A DNA stretch of 64,000 nt, from contig NC_079491.1 of the NCBI RefSeq assembly GCF_020520425.1, positions 1,984,001 through 2,048,000 of the forward strand, given 5' to 3'. Every line of letters begins with the position of its first letter. Position 1 is the stretch's first letter. This DNA comes from Spinacia oleracea (taxonomy: Eukaryota; Streptophyta; Magnoliopsida; Caryophyllales; Amaranthaceae). This document shows, piece by piece, positions 42,209 to 54,500 of the stretch. The notes below the pieces were generated by a model. The model saw only the letters and a list, made by a program, of their open reading frames with translations. It had not been told where the DNA came from and made no database searches. A program made the translations under genes and the position numbers.

Positions 42209-45200
42209 TTACGGCTGGATTACAAGTAACGGCTGCAAAGCATGCACCAACGAAGTCAAAACATAATCAAGTAAGCAAAGAAAGAAAAGTATATATCAAT
42301 AACGGTGATTTGTGAATAGCGCAAATAAAATGGCATTTTCGTAATTAAATCGGTAGGAAAACTTTAAAAAAGGTGGAAATAAAAAAAAAAAGAAACGAAA
42401 ATATTGTATTAAATAAATAAAATTTGAGGTTAAATAAATATAAATTGAAGTTTATTGAATAAATGTGAGCTTAAATGAATAAAGCATGCAACAATGAAGG
42501 CCAACGATCAATCTACTTCACTTGGTATCAGTTAGCTTACCAAATCAAGGCTGACGGGTTTCCCGTCTTCAGCGAGTATTTCAACCACAGTTCCAGATTG
42601 ATCAGCCTGTGTAAAAGCATTAACAGAGAGAAAAGAAATGCAACAAGTTACAACAAGATAAATTCGAATACATTAGGATGCACGTAAAGAGGAATGTATG
42701 GACTAGGTATTCCGCGTGTATAGTACTTGTAGAACACGTTAGGATGCACCCAAAGAGGATCGTTTGGATAAAGATGGCTGTGGGGATGGCCCGGCCCGAG
42801 GCCCAACCGGAACCGGCACGAAAAAACCACGGCTCGGCACGAGCACGAAGTCGTAGGCCGGGATTGGGCCGCCTTTTTTAAGAAAAAGCACGACAAGACA
42901 CGGCACAACAAAGCACGCTAAATGTAGTAAAATTAGTCTTAGGCGTGACGACCCGACCTGGCCCAACACGACAACCCATGGGCATGGGCCCCGTTTTGAA
43001 GTTTTCGTCCCGACCCGACCCAATTCAGAGTGGGTTTGGCGTGGGCCCCGCCCGGCCCACTATCTCTGCAAATTTGTAGGTGTACTCACAGATCACGGAG
43101 CTCTTGTTGCCACATGTGAGTTACACGGTGCAACTGAAGGCGGCTCCATCTCACACGCTAGCGTGCCACGGTGCTAGGGGTGCAGTGGTGCTCAGAATAA
43201 ACATTGTTCAACTTACATATATGAATGCTAGTAAATAAAAAGCATAGTATATATATGGTCCATCACCCATGCACTACGTTTTTGGGAAGAAATCATAAAC
43301 CAACTTGTTCTTTCCAATCAAAATAAGAGACACAATTAAATAAATTAAAATTACTATGTTTAAATATCACATTATAGCTCCCATGTCTACCTATCATGAT
43401 TCTGAATTTCTGATAGTCAATATGTCATACACGTAGTACAAAATCCAGTACCAAAACATTTTCTTTCAATATATATCATATATGATGTACTAAATTTCAT
43501 CACCAAATCATTTCAATGAATCAATATAAACTATATTACCTTCAGATTAAAGTATTAAATCCATTTGCCAAAAGAAACATTGAAAATTTGCCAAACAGAA
43601 AGTATTAAACCCAATTTAAAGAGTTGACGATGCTTAAAAAACACGTTTATCAAGTTTGAAGCCATACCTCAATTTCATTCATCAACTTCATGGCTTCAAT
43701 AATGCAAATGACTTGTCCTTTCTGAACTTTATCTCCAACCTATGGGAAAACAGAAGAAAAAAAATGTTCACCTTGATAAAAGTTGAAAAGGATACAGAAA
43801 TCTACTGTATAAATGATGGGGAATGAGAGAGCTTCAAACCCCAATCCCTCAACTCTCATTAACCGGTTATATTAGGGAATATGACAATTTAAAAAAAGAA
43901 CCATGACAATTTTACTTTAGTGTTTTAATATTCTACAAACTAAAAATGTAAGAAATGCCAAATTTTAAACCAATTTACACGAAATGATTACACCATTAAC
44001 AATTACCTCAAAAATTTGTCATGCTTATGTATAAGAAAACTTGGATGGAATACATGCATGGTTGACCAAAAATTATTCTTACCTATTACATGTACCTAAT
44101 TACCTATATTTATTTATACGGTTACCTATATACACCATTAGAGAAACAGGAAGCACCTAAAATGTATAGTTATCCCGTGCATTAGCACGGACATATACTA
44201 GTCAAGGAATAAACAAACACACAACAAGCAATATAGACCCACCTTCACAAATGCTGGCTCGCCGGGAGCTGGACTACGGTAGAATGTGCCTGACATAGGG
44301 CTCTTAAGCGGTGGAAGTGACGGCTTTGACTTGACAGCTGGCACCGGGGCCGGTAACGCCAGAGGAGTAGGTGGTGCGGAGAGAGGAGCTGGGGAAGGTG
44401 CTACTTGAGGAGGTGATTGCATTGTCATTACATGTGTAGGATTAGGACTTTGTGTCTGTGGAATAGCCTCCCTTTTGCGGATCAATATCTCACAGTCAAA
44501 TTGCTTTAACTGCAACTCTACAATGTCTCTAGAATCCACAAGCCTAGAGCATGAAAACATAGATAGTCAAAATAATATTCCAGTTTCTTTGGAAATCCAG
44601 TTGATGAAAGTAGCAAAAACTAATTTTCTTCCTTCCTCTTTATGCATTTGACAATAATAATAATAATAATAATAAAACAAAATCACAAGAAAGAAAATGG
44701 ATAAGTATTAGATAGAAATGTATTGTTGTAATTCAAATTTTTATACAAGTATTACTGTTTGTGTAGCTAATCTATACTAATATTTAACAGAGGCAAGTTT
44801 GCAACAAATGTAGAGTGTCACGTGTCCCTTTCTGAAAGCATCTTACTATTTTATTTTATTTAAATTTCATGTACATTCCTTCTCCAATTCATGTCTCTTC
44901 ACCACCAAAATTAATTCATGTCCTTCACCTCCAATAAATTTCATGCCCTATTGCCCTTTATCTTTTAATTTTTCTATTAATTTCAAGGAACATAGAAAAC
45001 GTATTTCTATCTTCATTGTTTTCTTAGTGAAACAAGAAATAAAATACATTTACTCTTTTTTGACGATTTGAAAAATTAACACCTTTAAAACATAATAAAA
45101 GTCGTGCATGGCACGGGGTCAATACTAGTTATCTATAAATTTTCCCTTCATTCCATCCTTTTCTTCTCCCGAATCCATTTTTATAACAAATCCTTCATTT

Positions 45201-47523
45201 CTCCTTGCTATCCTAACCTCTCTAAAGTTGTCTCATATCTCTTACTTTATCAATTATCAGTATTATAAGTGAAAAAGAAGATAAGAAGGTTATATACTTG
45301 ATAAGACCAGAAACTTGGCTCATAAATTCAGAGATTGATTCTTCTGAAGCCGACACAGTAGGGGAAGAGCCTCTTGGAAGCTCATCATTCTTTGTTTCTT
45401 GTGCTGGTGATCCAGATTTTGCTTGTGGAGTAGGCGGAACATTATTAGAACCACCCAAGGCAACCTTGAAGGACAAAAGAAGTTGGTCAAACAACAATGT
45501 TCACATTTTCATAGAGATTATAACTCAATATGACAAAAGGAGACTCACCTCGTTTAGTTGGGCCTTCACAGCGACAATGCGGCTCGAAAGAGTCTACACG
45601 GTTCACAAGTCACAACATAATCAAAAGCAATTAGTCCCATGTTATAACAATTAGGATAAACCAACAAGAAAGAAAAGCAGTAAATCAGATACACTACGAT
45701 AGTTCTTAACCAGTTCCAATCTTTCGAATAATTTCTCTCTCTATCTCGATTCTCGGCATCCTTTCTCATAAATTACTCGTTTCACACACATATTTCGTGA
45801 ATATCATGAATGAGACACCTTAGAGTAACTACATAAATTCTAATGACATGTGAATACGTTTTGAGCTTCTCGTGGTAGAAAATTTTCCCTTCTAGGTATA
45901 GTGGAGCTTGGATCGGAAAATGATCCTCTATATAATAACACAAGGATATGCTTTTAACCTTTCAAATTACCGAAGTACATTTCGTCCTTTAGAGGTCAAT
46001 GCAGTGGATTTTTATACCTTCAAGTCTGCAACAACACTAATAATAAGGCCGTTCAACAAACAACTCACAAGTCACAACCATTTATTACTTTATTAGGGTT
46101 CCTTAAAGAGCACAACAGCGACATCACACCACTTGAACCAAAATAAACAGACCTTAAATTCGATGAATTAGATTCACTAATTGGAGTATCATGTCAAGTT
46201 GTCAACACTATAATAGTATAATCCATCACAATATGATGTCAACCCTCTAATAAATACAAATACTACTAGTTAACAATTTACTGGTATACTTGCAGAGCAG
46301 TATTATGTAACTATTTTAACTACGGATTAGCCTCATAATTGCAGTTTCGTATGTTGGAAATTCGAAAGTTTTAGCAAACGATATTTAGACTCTAATTAGA
46401 GACACTAATTGAAGTATCATGTCAACATTCTAATCCATTGCCCACTTGGGCACCCGATTTTCTAAGATTTTCTTTCGGTTGTTCATCTTATCTTAAAAAA
46501 AAATAAAAAAAAATTACACTTCTTATCTTTCAAAAAAAAAAAAAACATTCTAATCCATCACAATATACTAACATAGCGTTAAGACTGTTAAACATTGTAA
46601 CTCTTTAAATATGGAGCAGCCTCTAATGGCAATGTAGAATGCTGCCAATTCGAGATTTCCAGTAAATAACCCGTGTTCGTGTACGTGTTCATAATGTACA
46701 GAATACTTCCTCCGTCTTTTAATACTCGCAACGTTTTGACTTTTGCCACTATTCATATAATCTAATTTGACTATTCTTAGTTCTTTTTATATAAGATAAA
46801 ATATAGTCATGTGGGATCTTGTTAGATTCGTCTCAATTTGTATTTTCAAAATATCAACTTTTTATAATTTCTGCATAAAGAGAATTTAAGATATAAATGA
46901 TCAAAGTTGTGCATTGGCATGCGTGAAACTAACAAACGTTGCGAGTATTAAAAGACGGAGGAAGTATTACATAAAGCAGCAATATACATATTGTAAACAA
47001 ACAAACTGAGTCTACTAACACATTGAAAAGGCATGAACTAACTAATCAAGTTTTTTATTCATACAAAAACTACCGATTAGCAAATAACTAACCTGGAATT
47101 TAATCCAACAGCAATATTATTGAGTATTTTTATTTAATCCGCACATAACATTAATTATAGCAAATCAAATCCTACAAAATCACTAAAATCAATTGAACCC
47201 CGCAAAAACTCAAACTCAAACTCAAAATTCAACAAAAAATACCAATAAATTTGCATCCCCAAAACTAAATTCGACTTAATTAACAGATACTATCAATTTG
47301 AAAATTCATAAATTCAAAATTTTAAATTAATTAACCAATAAAAAAGAAGATAAGAAAGAGAGAAATAAACCTTCGAGAAGAGGCCAATATTGGGCTTGGC
47401 AGTGGAAGAAAAGGCAACCTTAGAAACTGAATGGTGATGATTCTGTTGAAAAGGAAGAAAATTGCAGGTGGGTGTTTCAGAAAAAACAGCTGAATTTGAA
47501 GAAGATGGCAATGAGATCGCCAT
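42209..47523 (-). CDS. BCCP: Biotin carboxyl carrier protein of plastid acetyl-CoA carboxylase
   Basis: Carries the biotin that shuttles CO2 in the heteromeric plastid acetyl-CoA carboxylase, the first committed step of fatty-acid synthesis. Seven coding exons (minus): 47523-47371, 45593-45549, 45464-45298, 44543-44243, 43739-43668, 42606-42541, 42232-42209, giving 275 aa. Residues 1 to about 50 are Ser/Thr-rich with few acids, as for a chloroplast transit peptide. The middle has EESISEFMSQVSGLIKLVDS and DIVELQLKQFDCEILIRK, then a Pro/Ala-rich hinge. The biotinyl domain has SPMSGTFYRSPAPGEPAF, GDKVQKGQVICI and EAMKLMNEIE, with biotin-acceptor K240. It ends SLDLPLLVIQP, encoded by a tiny 24-nt last exon. 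The start is the ATG of MAISLPSSS; the in-frame upstream TTG is not used. Introns carry several mobile elements. Confidence 0.95.
42765..43075. mobile_element. GGCCC/CACGA-word element in BCCP intron 6
   Basis: GCCCGGCCCGAGGCCCAACC, GGCACGAGCACGAAGTCG, AAAAGCACGACAAGACACGG, AAAGCACGCTAAATGTAGTA and GGGCCCCGCCCGGCCCACTA. The same core occurs in reverse complement at 55965-56250. GC-rich, with partial internal symmetry and no valid frame. Confidence 0.65.
44171..44202 (+). mobile_element. Helitron 3'-end signature in BCCP intron 4
   Basis: Hairpin CCGTGC-ATTA-GCACGG (44175-44190) followed by ACATATACTAGT ending at 44202. The 5' terminus could not be located, and the next base is C rather than T, so this may be a decayed or truncated copy. 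Confidence 0.5.
44771..45129 (+). mobile_element. Small non-autonomous Helitron in BCCP intron 3
   Basis: It begins TCTATACTAATATTTAAC at 44771 after host A. It ends with hairpin CGTGC-ATG-GCACG (45103-45115), GGGTCAATA and CTAGT at 45129 before host T. This fits the Helitron rule of insertion between A and T without target duplication. 359 bp, no frame. Confidence 0.85.
46706..46964. mobile_element. Stowaway-like MITE in BCCP intron 1
   Basis: TA-flanked (46704-46705, 46965-46966). Ends are CTTCCTCCGTCTTTTAATAC and GTATTAAAAGACGGAGGAAG, continuing TCGCAACGTTTTGACT. 259 bp, the same length as the related copy at 15717-15975. Confidence 0.85.
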
Positions 47524-47821
47524 TGATGGAAACTTGAATTCCTGCAAATTAATTCAATCAAATCAAATCAAAACAAGAGAGAATTGGGGGAAAGAAGATG
47601 AAGAAGGTTGTGGGTTGTTTAATTTTTTAGTTGTGGTTTGTTATTCTGCATTCGATGATATCGAAGGAGATGAGTAGATGAATATAGAACAACTCCCAAA
47701 AAGAGGAGCTTCGATAATACCTATGTTAATTGTTAACTCGCTTAAGTGTAGTGTTTAATGTGTCGCATTCTCGTATGAGCCAACAAAAGGCACACTCTTT
47801 ATTTGTTTTTTTAAAAAAAAA

Positions 47822-48071
47822 ACTAGTTTTTAGCTCGTGCTATGCACGATAATGAACTAATCAAATATTCGACCGTTTATGAAATACGGAGTATTAATGT
47901 TTTGAACGTAAATAACATTAATGAAAAATATATGGGGAGTCGTGAAAAAACGCAAAAGTAAATTAGGATTTCAAGGGCTAATCAATAAGAAAAAAGGAAA
48001 AAAAAAACATAGAAAATCGAGGAGTTGACACGTGGCGAACAAAACATTGTGTTTTAAAATATTAGTATAGA
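47822..48071 (-). mobile_element. Small non-autonomous Helitron upstream of BCCP
   Basis: On the minus strand it starts TCTATACTAATATTTTAAAA at 48071 (host A before). It ends with hairpin CGTGC-ATA-GCACG (47848-47836), GAGCTAAAAA and CTAGT at 47822 (host T after). 250 bp. It lies about 300 bp upstream of the BCCP start codon, in the likely promoter. Confidence 0.85.
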
Positions 48072-48106
48072 TAAGAAAATTAATTTAAGGATTTTTGTGA
48101 ATAACA

Positions 48107-48135
48107 ACTAGTTTAGTACTCGTGCGTCGTACGTT
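48107..48135 (-). mobile_element. Second Helitron-like 3' end, degenerate hairpin
   Basis: Plus-strand ACTAGTTTAGTACTCGTGCG then TCGTACG reads on the minus strand as a weakened hairpin followed by CTAGT. The 5' end was not found. Confidence 0.4.
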
Positions 48136-48277
48136 ATATAGTTAACTTCTTGTGAAGTTGTGAATGTGTAATTAGTGATATTTTTACTAATGAGGTCTTA
48201 GCATAGTGGTGAACACTGAGAGTCTGTGTATAATAGCTCTCGAATTCGAATCTCTCCACCCCCATATTTGTAATTTG

Positions 48278-48690
48278 TATCAGGGACGGATCTTAGTTTG
48301 TGTTGGGGTGGGTCTGGCCCCACCGGACGAAAATTTATGTAGTGTATTTTTAGTTATGGAAATTTGTGTATAATTGTATAATTACATTGGCAACTTTTGT
48401 GTAAGACCGCCTTATCGAAAAGACCACTTTGATTGTTTAACTAATTGGTTGCATTGCCTAACTAATTGGTTTCAGTGCTTAACTAATTAGTTTCAGTACT
48501 TAACTAATTGATTACATTGCATAACTAATTGATTTATTGTTTAACTAATTGGTTTCATTACTTAACTTATATGACACCAATGTGGTCTTTTGTGTAAGAT
48601 CGTCTTATATAAAAGTTTGTATAATTACATAGTATATTGCTTAATTTTTTTCTACCCCCGGTAAAATTGGTCAATATCCGCCACTGATTT
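48278..48690. repeat. Transposon debris containing a ~22-bp tandem array
   Basis: Outer words CAGGGACGGATC...GGGTCTGGCCCCACC and CTACCCCCGGTAAAATTGG...CCGCCACTGA resemble retroelement debris seen in plants. Within it, at about 48430-48565, six or so copies of a TTAACTAATTGGTTTCA-type unit lie between two direct copies of TTTTGTGTAAGACCGCCTTA-like text (about 48397 and 48586). Confidence 0.6.
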
Positions 48691-49160
48691 GTGTTGCCAA
48701 TTATGGCTCAAACAAAAACAATGGCCCTTGCTTTATTTTAAGTCGTGGCTTGGGATTGAGAAATGAGAAGACGAGATATAGAATTCGCGTGTAATATTGG
48801 TTGGGAACGGGAAAGGAAGTATGGATTGGGATTTAAAATAACCTAATGCAGGACTTGTAACATGTTTCGATTCAAAACTCCTAAAATTTTAACATGATAA
48901 CATGTGTGTTGCAATTATGCCCACCTCTAATTGGAAATATATTGCAAATTTACCCAAATGTCTTTATAATACATAGGCTTTTGTAAGAAAGTATATAATG
49001 TGTCATGTGGCGCTCACCTTATCATCCCCACTAGGGACACTTTGAGGGTGAGTTCTCCTTATCATCACCTCACTCTTAAAGTGTTTAGTTTGCTAACTTG
49101 GGCGGGTTGACCCGTGAGGGGTTCTGACCCGGTAGGGCATTTCATCTTACCTTCAACAAA

Positions 49161-49576
49161 TCTATACCTAGTATTTTAAAAGGAAAACCATAGGTTATTA
49201 GAAGCCATATGGCATCTCATTATTAGAAGCCATGTGGCATCTCTCCTTTCATCCATCATTTTGTTTTTTGTTTTTTTCAATTTTTCTTTATTGTTTCTAT
49301 GTTTTACAACTTCTAATGCCTCTTCCACTTCATTTTCCTGATTCAACATCAAGTTATTAATAGTCTACTATACTTATTAGTCTCTTCCACTCCACCACTT
49401 TAACATCCAATATTTATTCATCATTATAATTTTTATATTTTTGCAACCTTTAAATTACACCTCTATTTAATTCATATGTTACCAAAAATCACAAGTACTC
49501 ACTAATTAAAACTTCAAAAGACATGTGAACAACCAATATACAACCGCCCGTTCTTTGAACGGGCTTAAAAGCTAGT
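49161..49576 (+). mobile_element. Small non-autonomous Helitron
   Basis: It begins TCTATACCTAGTATTTTAAA at 49161 after host A. It ends with a perfect 8-bp stem GCCCGTTC-TTT-GAACGGGC (49546-49564), TTAAAAG and CTAGT at 49576 before host T. 416 bp; the first 100 bases hold a tandem GCCATATGGCATCTC/GCCATGTGGCATCTC pair. Confidence 0.85.
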
Positions 49577-50460
49577 TAATAAAGAAAATTTGGTGCTCTC
49601 CTCTTGCAATTGGACACATGTCATTCATATATTATCCAAAAATTAGAAAATACAAGATTTTGACCCATAAACTCATGATTTGAACACTAATGATGTATCC
49701 ACTTGTCTATGCAATATTACATGTTATCTTTTTGCAATTGGAGATCACTCGAACCTAAAAACTAGTTGGTAAACTATAATGTGTTGCGTTTTGAACTGTC
49801 ACATCATATTTTTAAGTTAAAACACTTTGTACCTTGCAAAACAAAAAATAAACAAATAAAACTTTTTATTACACCTGTCATAATTTACTCTGAATTATTT
49901 TTTCATTTTTTCAATCCAGCGTTTAGCTTATTTAAGCTACAACAACTTATAACTACATACGACGTATCTTCTTCCCCCATTGGTAAGGTCGTAGCTACAT
50001 ATTTTATGTCCATTGCAAGCAGATCCTTATGTTAAGTTGTTTTTATTTTCATTCCCTAACATATCCCCATTTTCATTCCCACCTAACACACATAGAAAAT
50101 GAACATGTTACTAGGACATAAATTCTCATTTCCAACAACATTTGTCAAACACACAAAAGGCAAGAGGTGTAACAAATTACCTGAACGGAAATTGAATTCT
50201 CTACTCGATCAAGTTAAAAAAAAGAAAAACTTGATCAAAATGAGCTCAACTCGCCACCCCAATCCACAAAGAATCCGGGATTTGACCAAATAATTCGACC
50301 ATTCAACATGTCTATTACGTATTATAGTATTCGTTATGTTAATTTTCTCCCATGCCTAAAAAGTCTAATCTAATTCCCCGCAACATTAGGGAATTTTGTC
50401 ACACTCGCGCGCATCGATCTGAACCGAAAACCGACCCAATCTATTGGTCCGAAACATGTG
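49577..50460. other. Gene-free spacer
   Basis: No gene or clearly bounded repeat. Small open frames here have no recognisable motif. Confidence 0.5.
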
Positions 50461-51410
50461 CACTTTTTGGCACTAACCCCGCAACCCGGTCCCGCACAGT
50501 AGACCTGTCAAAAACTGACTCCGTAAAACCGTAACCCGATCACGCGCAGTAGAGCTGTCAAAAATTGACCCGAGCAAGGCCGTAACTAGGGATGACAATG
50601 GGTCCAAGACCCGATCCAGATCCGATTGGACCCGGTCCATTTTTAAGGGTCTGGGTCCAAAAAAATTAGACCCTGTGGATCTGGGGCGGATCTGGGTCTT
50701 TGTTCAATGGGGCGGGTCTGGGTTCGGGTCCAAGAATTAAAGATCCAGATCCGGTGCAGATCCGACCCACAGACCCATATATATAATTTTTTAAAAAAAT
50801 ATTAAAATTTAAATATAATTCAAGCTTTACGCGCTAAACTTTATTAAGTTCTTATGATACTAAACTATTTAAAAATTATTTGACGTGACATATAAATAAT
50901 AATATTAGAAACTTTAAATACTTATTGTATTACAAGGCTAATATGATTTTTTTTTCTAAACAAAATTAATGAATATTCCATATTTAGTGGTTTTATTAAA
51001 GCAACATTACGTTTACATACAAGAAATGGGCAAAAAAATTACGTAATATAAGAAAAATGAGAGACAAATTTTTTTGGAAAACAAATACACTTAGACCCAC
51101 TTAGGATCCAGATCCGACCCTAGACCCATTAGACCCAGTGGAGCTAGGTCTGGATCTGATTTTTTTGGACCCAACGGATCTGGGTCGGATCTGGATCCAC
51201 CACTTAAAAAGCGGGTCTGGGTCTGGATCCTGTCGGACCCGGTCCAGATCCGACCCATTGCCATCCCTAGCCGTAACCCCATTCTATACGGTAGAGCTGT
51301 AAAAATTGACTATGTAAAATCGTAACCCGGTCCCACACGACAAATTTCAGAGCTGTTAAAAATTGACCCGAGTAAGGCCGTAAGCCGGTCCCGCGCGGTG
51401 TAATGTTAGG
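50460..51410. repeat. ~50-bp minisatellite upstream of NECAP, split by a MITE
   Basis: Degenerate unit: CCGTAACCCGGTCCCGCGCA, then GTAGAGCTGTCAAAAATTGA and CCCGAGTAAGG. Copies are visible at about 50477-50586 and again at 51270-51405. The interruption at 50587-51269 is a separate transposon insertion. Confidence 0.8.
50587..51269. mobile_element. Intact hAT-type MITE with GATCC/GGGTC words
   Basis: Termini TAGGGATGACAATGGGTCC and GGACCCATTGCCATCCCTA-like inverted ends (the right end reads CGACCCATTGCCATCCCTA) are flanked by the perfect 8-bp duplication GCCGTAAC (50579-50586, 51270-51277). Subterminal regions are arrays of GATCCAGATCCG/GGATCTGGGTC; the centre is AT-rich. 683 bp, no transposase frame. 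Confidence 0.9.
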
Positions 51411-51577
51411 TGCCATATCCAATAATTTTGACCAACTTTCATTTTCGTAACAACAACACGACCACCACGCTTACAACCCACGTCTTCTCCAATCCTCCAT
51501 ACTAACACCACACCACTCTCTCTCCACCATTACTCAACCTCCATTTCCCCCTCCTCAAGCTCACTCTCTCATCAACA

Positions 51578-54500
51578 ATGGCGTCCTCTCCTTCTTCTTC
51601 CACCTCCTCCTCTTTCGACGAATTCGACGACGATTCCTTCGAGCACACTCTCCTCGTAGTCAGAGAAGTCTCCATCTTCAAGATCCCTCCTCGTTCAACC
51701 TCCGGCGGGTACAAGTGCGGCGAATGGCTCCAATCCGATAAGATCTGGTCCGGCCGTCTTCGCGTCGTTTCCTGCAAAACTCGCGCCGAAATTCGACTCG
51801 AAGATCCGATTTCCGGCGATCTATTCGCCGCTTGTTTCGTTTACCCTGGCCTTCGCGATCAATCGGTTGAGCCTGCGCTCGATTCTAGCCGTTACTTTGT
51901 GCTTAAGATCGAGGATGGAACTGGTAAGCATGCTTTCATAGGGTTAGGGTTTGCGGAACGTAATGAAGCTTTTGATTTCAATGTTGCGTTGTCTGATCAT
52001 GAGAAACACGTTAAAAGAGAGAGTGAGAAAGAGGTTTCTGCTGCTACTGATGGTGATGAGAATTCTATTGATATCCACCCTGCTGTTAATCATAGATTAA
52101 AGGTATTTGGCAAACTTTTGAGCTTCATTTTAATTATTAGTACTCAATTGATGGAATTGATTGGAAATTATGATGTTTAAGTTGGTCTCATTGGTTAATT
52201 GTTAGTTATTTTGAGTAAGTTTAAAGATTAAAGGTATTTGATCAACAGTAATTCTGTTTTTGTGATCACATTTTCACAATTTTGAGGTGTGTACTTCATT
52301 TTCATTATTGTGATTCATAAGTTCAAAGCACGATTGAAGTACAAACAGGGGATGATAGGAATTCGGATTGTGTAAGAGGGAAGTCAAGTAAAGATCTGGT
52401 GTTTACTTTGATCAATCAGGTTTTGATTTGTTTGTGATTGAAAATGGTATAATTTATTGGAAAGTGAAGGTACAATGCTTAACTTTTGATTAGGATCAAG
52501 TGATGAGATAATCAAAGATGTGATGGACCTTGATCTCGTTGCTTGAGGATGCTCATGGCTGATTTGGTTGGGGGGGGGGGAGGTGGGTTTTTAGTGTTTG
52601 GCATTGAAGTATGAGGTGTATTAGTGATCAGCTAATTAAAATCTCAAGAAATGCTGCTAGTGGTAGAATTACATTAAGTAATAAATATTGCAGTCGACTC
52701 CAGTGTAGATTTAAAAGTGGATTAAGTTTTATGGAATTTAAGTTTCATTTATGAACTTTGATGGTTAAAGACTTGAAAACGGGATGCAATGTTGACTTGT
52801 TGAGGCTTCCTGCTTGTTACCTAGATGTGAAACAAAAAACTTGGATCTTTTATTCTTGTTTGGATAAGCAAAATTGGGGAGAAAGGGAGGGGCGCCGGGC
52901 GCAAGCTCCCTTATTTGGGTAAAAGGTTGGGGAAGGAAGGGGAGGGCGATGGAGGGATTCATTTTCCCTCCCTGTTTAATAAACATCATCCCTTTAAAAT
53001 TGGAGAGATTTGGAGGAAAAATGCAACTCACCTCCCTTCTATCTTACTATCCAAACACACTGTAAATATGTTAAAAGAGTAGTGTATTGTTAAGTGGAAG
53101 AGCAAGATGCAAAAGAAAGCCTAGGTAACTTTTGGTTGTTATTTGCTAGAATCTGAAGTATGCTTTGTCAAATACGGAGTATATATTCTGCAGTTTATGT
53201 CATTGGAAATTTGGAGTCAAATTTCCTGAATTTGAGGTGGTAAAGAAGCAGTTGAATTAGTGCTAGATAGATGTGATGATTAGCAGTTTTAACTTATTTC
53301 TGTACAATATTGCCATGCTGGCACTTTTTGGTTTGCGATTTGTGAAGCATACAAACAATTTGAAGGAAGAGGAACATTAATTGTTGAATCTTAGTTTTAG
53401 GCTTTTGGATAGCTCACCAACTGAATGACCTCTTGGTCGTGTTCCTTAGGTGATTAATAAATTAGCTAGGATGAATCTTTTAAGTCTTATTAGTGTGTTT
53501 AGTGGATATTAGATAGTCACTGATAACACTGAAAATTTAAGACAGAGAGTGGTTATCTGGTAGTTTGCCTGGGGATTAAACTCGTGCGCTGTCACAGGGA
53601 TGCACTGATAACGTACCTCTGAACCTGCTTTCCCCTTCTCTTCTCTCTTGCTGGCCATGATTGTTTATGCACATGTAAATGTGTATTGTCTCTTTACTGA
53701 ATTGTGAATCCAAGTGGATGACTTTGATGGTCTTGGAAACATTGGTGCCATCAATTAGAACTTGATTACTCTTGCTGTATGGTATTACATAGGAGTGATT
53801 GGTAGCTTAAGAACTTTATGTCTTTATCAATAAAACAACAAACATAATGGTCAGTGGTACAAGTTCATGTTATATGTAGTTCTATTACACTTCATGGAGG
53901 TTATAAATCTCAGGGTTTTAAACTCTGTACCTCTCCCCTCCCCTTTTAAAACAAGTCTAAAAGGAATGAGCTTCTTTTGTTTTTTCCATTAATTATGAGC
54001 ATATATAAGTTTTAATCTTCAAAGGTTCTGTTATCTTTGTTAAGTTACAATATTTGATGGAATCTGACGTACCTTTTTCTACTGCTATATTTTGGCCATT
54101 TAGTTTGGCTAGCTTACAATCTTTTCAAACCTATTAGTTTATGATTTAGGCAATTTGTCCTCAATATAAAACCGGGAGCGATGCTTGACAGTAAAGCATG
54201 AAATTTGAGATTCATGATGTTGGCAGGGGTTTAAATAGCTGTAACGGAGATTTGTTTTCTCACAAGCTCATATTCTTCTTATTTTGTGTATACATGGCAG
54301 GAAGGTGAAACCATTCGGATAAATGTGAAGCATAAACTGGCGAGCGGAACAGGTATGCTTTCTTCTGGGAATAAGTCTGTGGGGCTTGCTCCACCACCAA
54401 ATGGGTCTGGTAACCCAAAACCTTTGGGCCTTGCTCCACCTCCAAGTGGGCCGGGGAAGATTCGTTCAGTACTTCCACCTCCACCAAATGACCCTGCTAT

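Noticed and set aside
42648-43023. Overlapping open frames of 67-94 codons in BCCP intron 6
   Set aside because: They are translations of the GGCCC/CACGA repeat element; their Pro/Arg-rich content follows from the repeated words.
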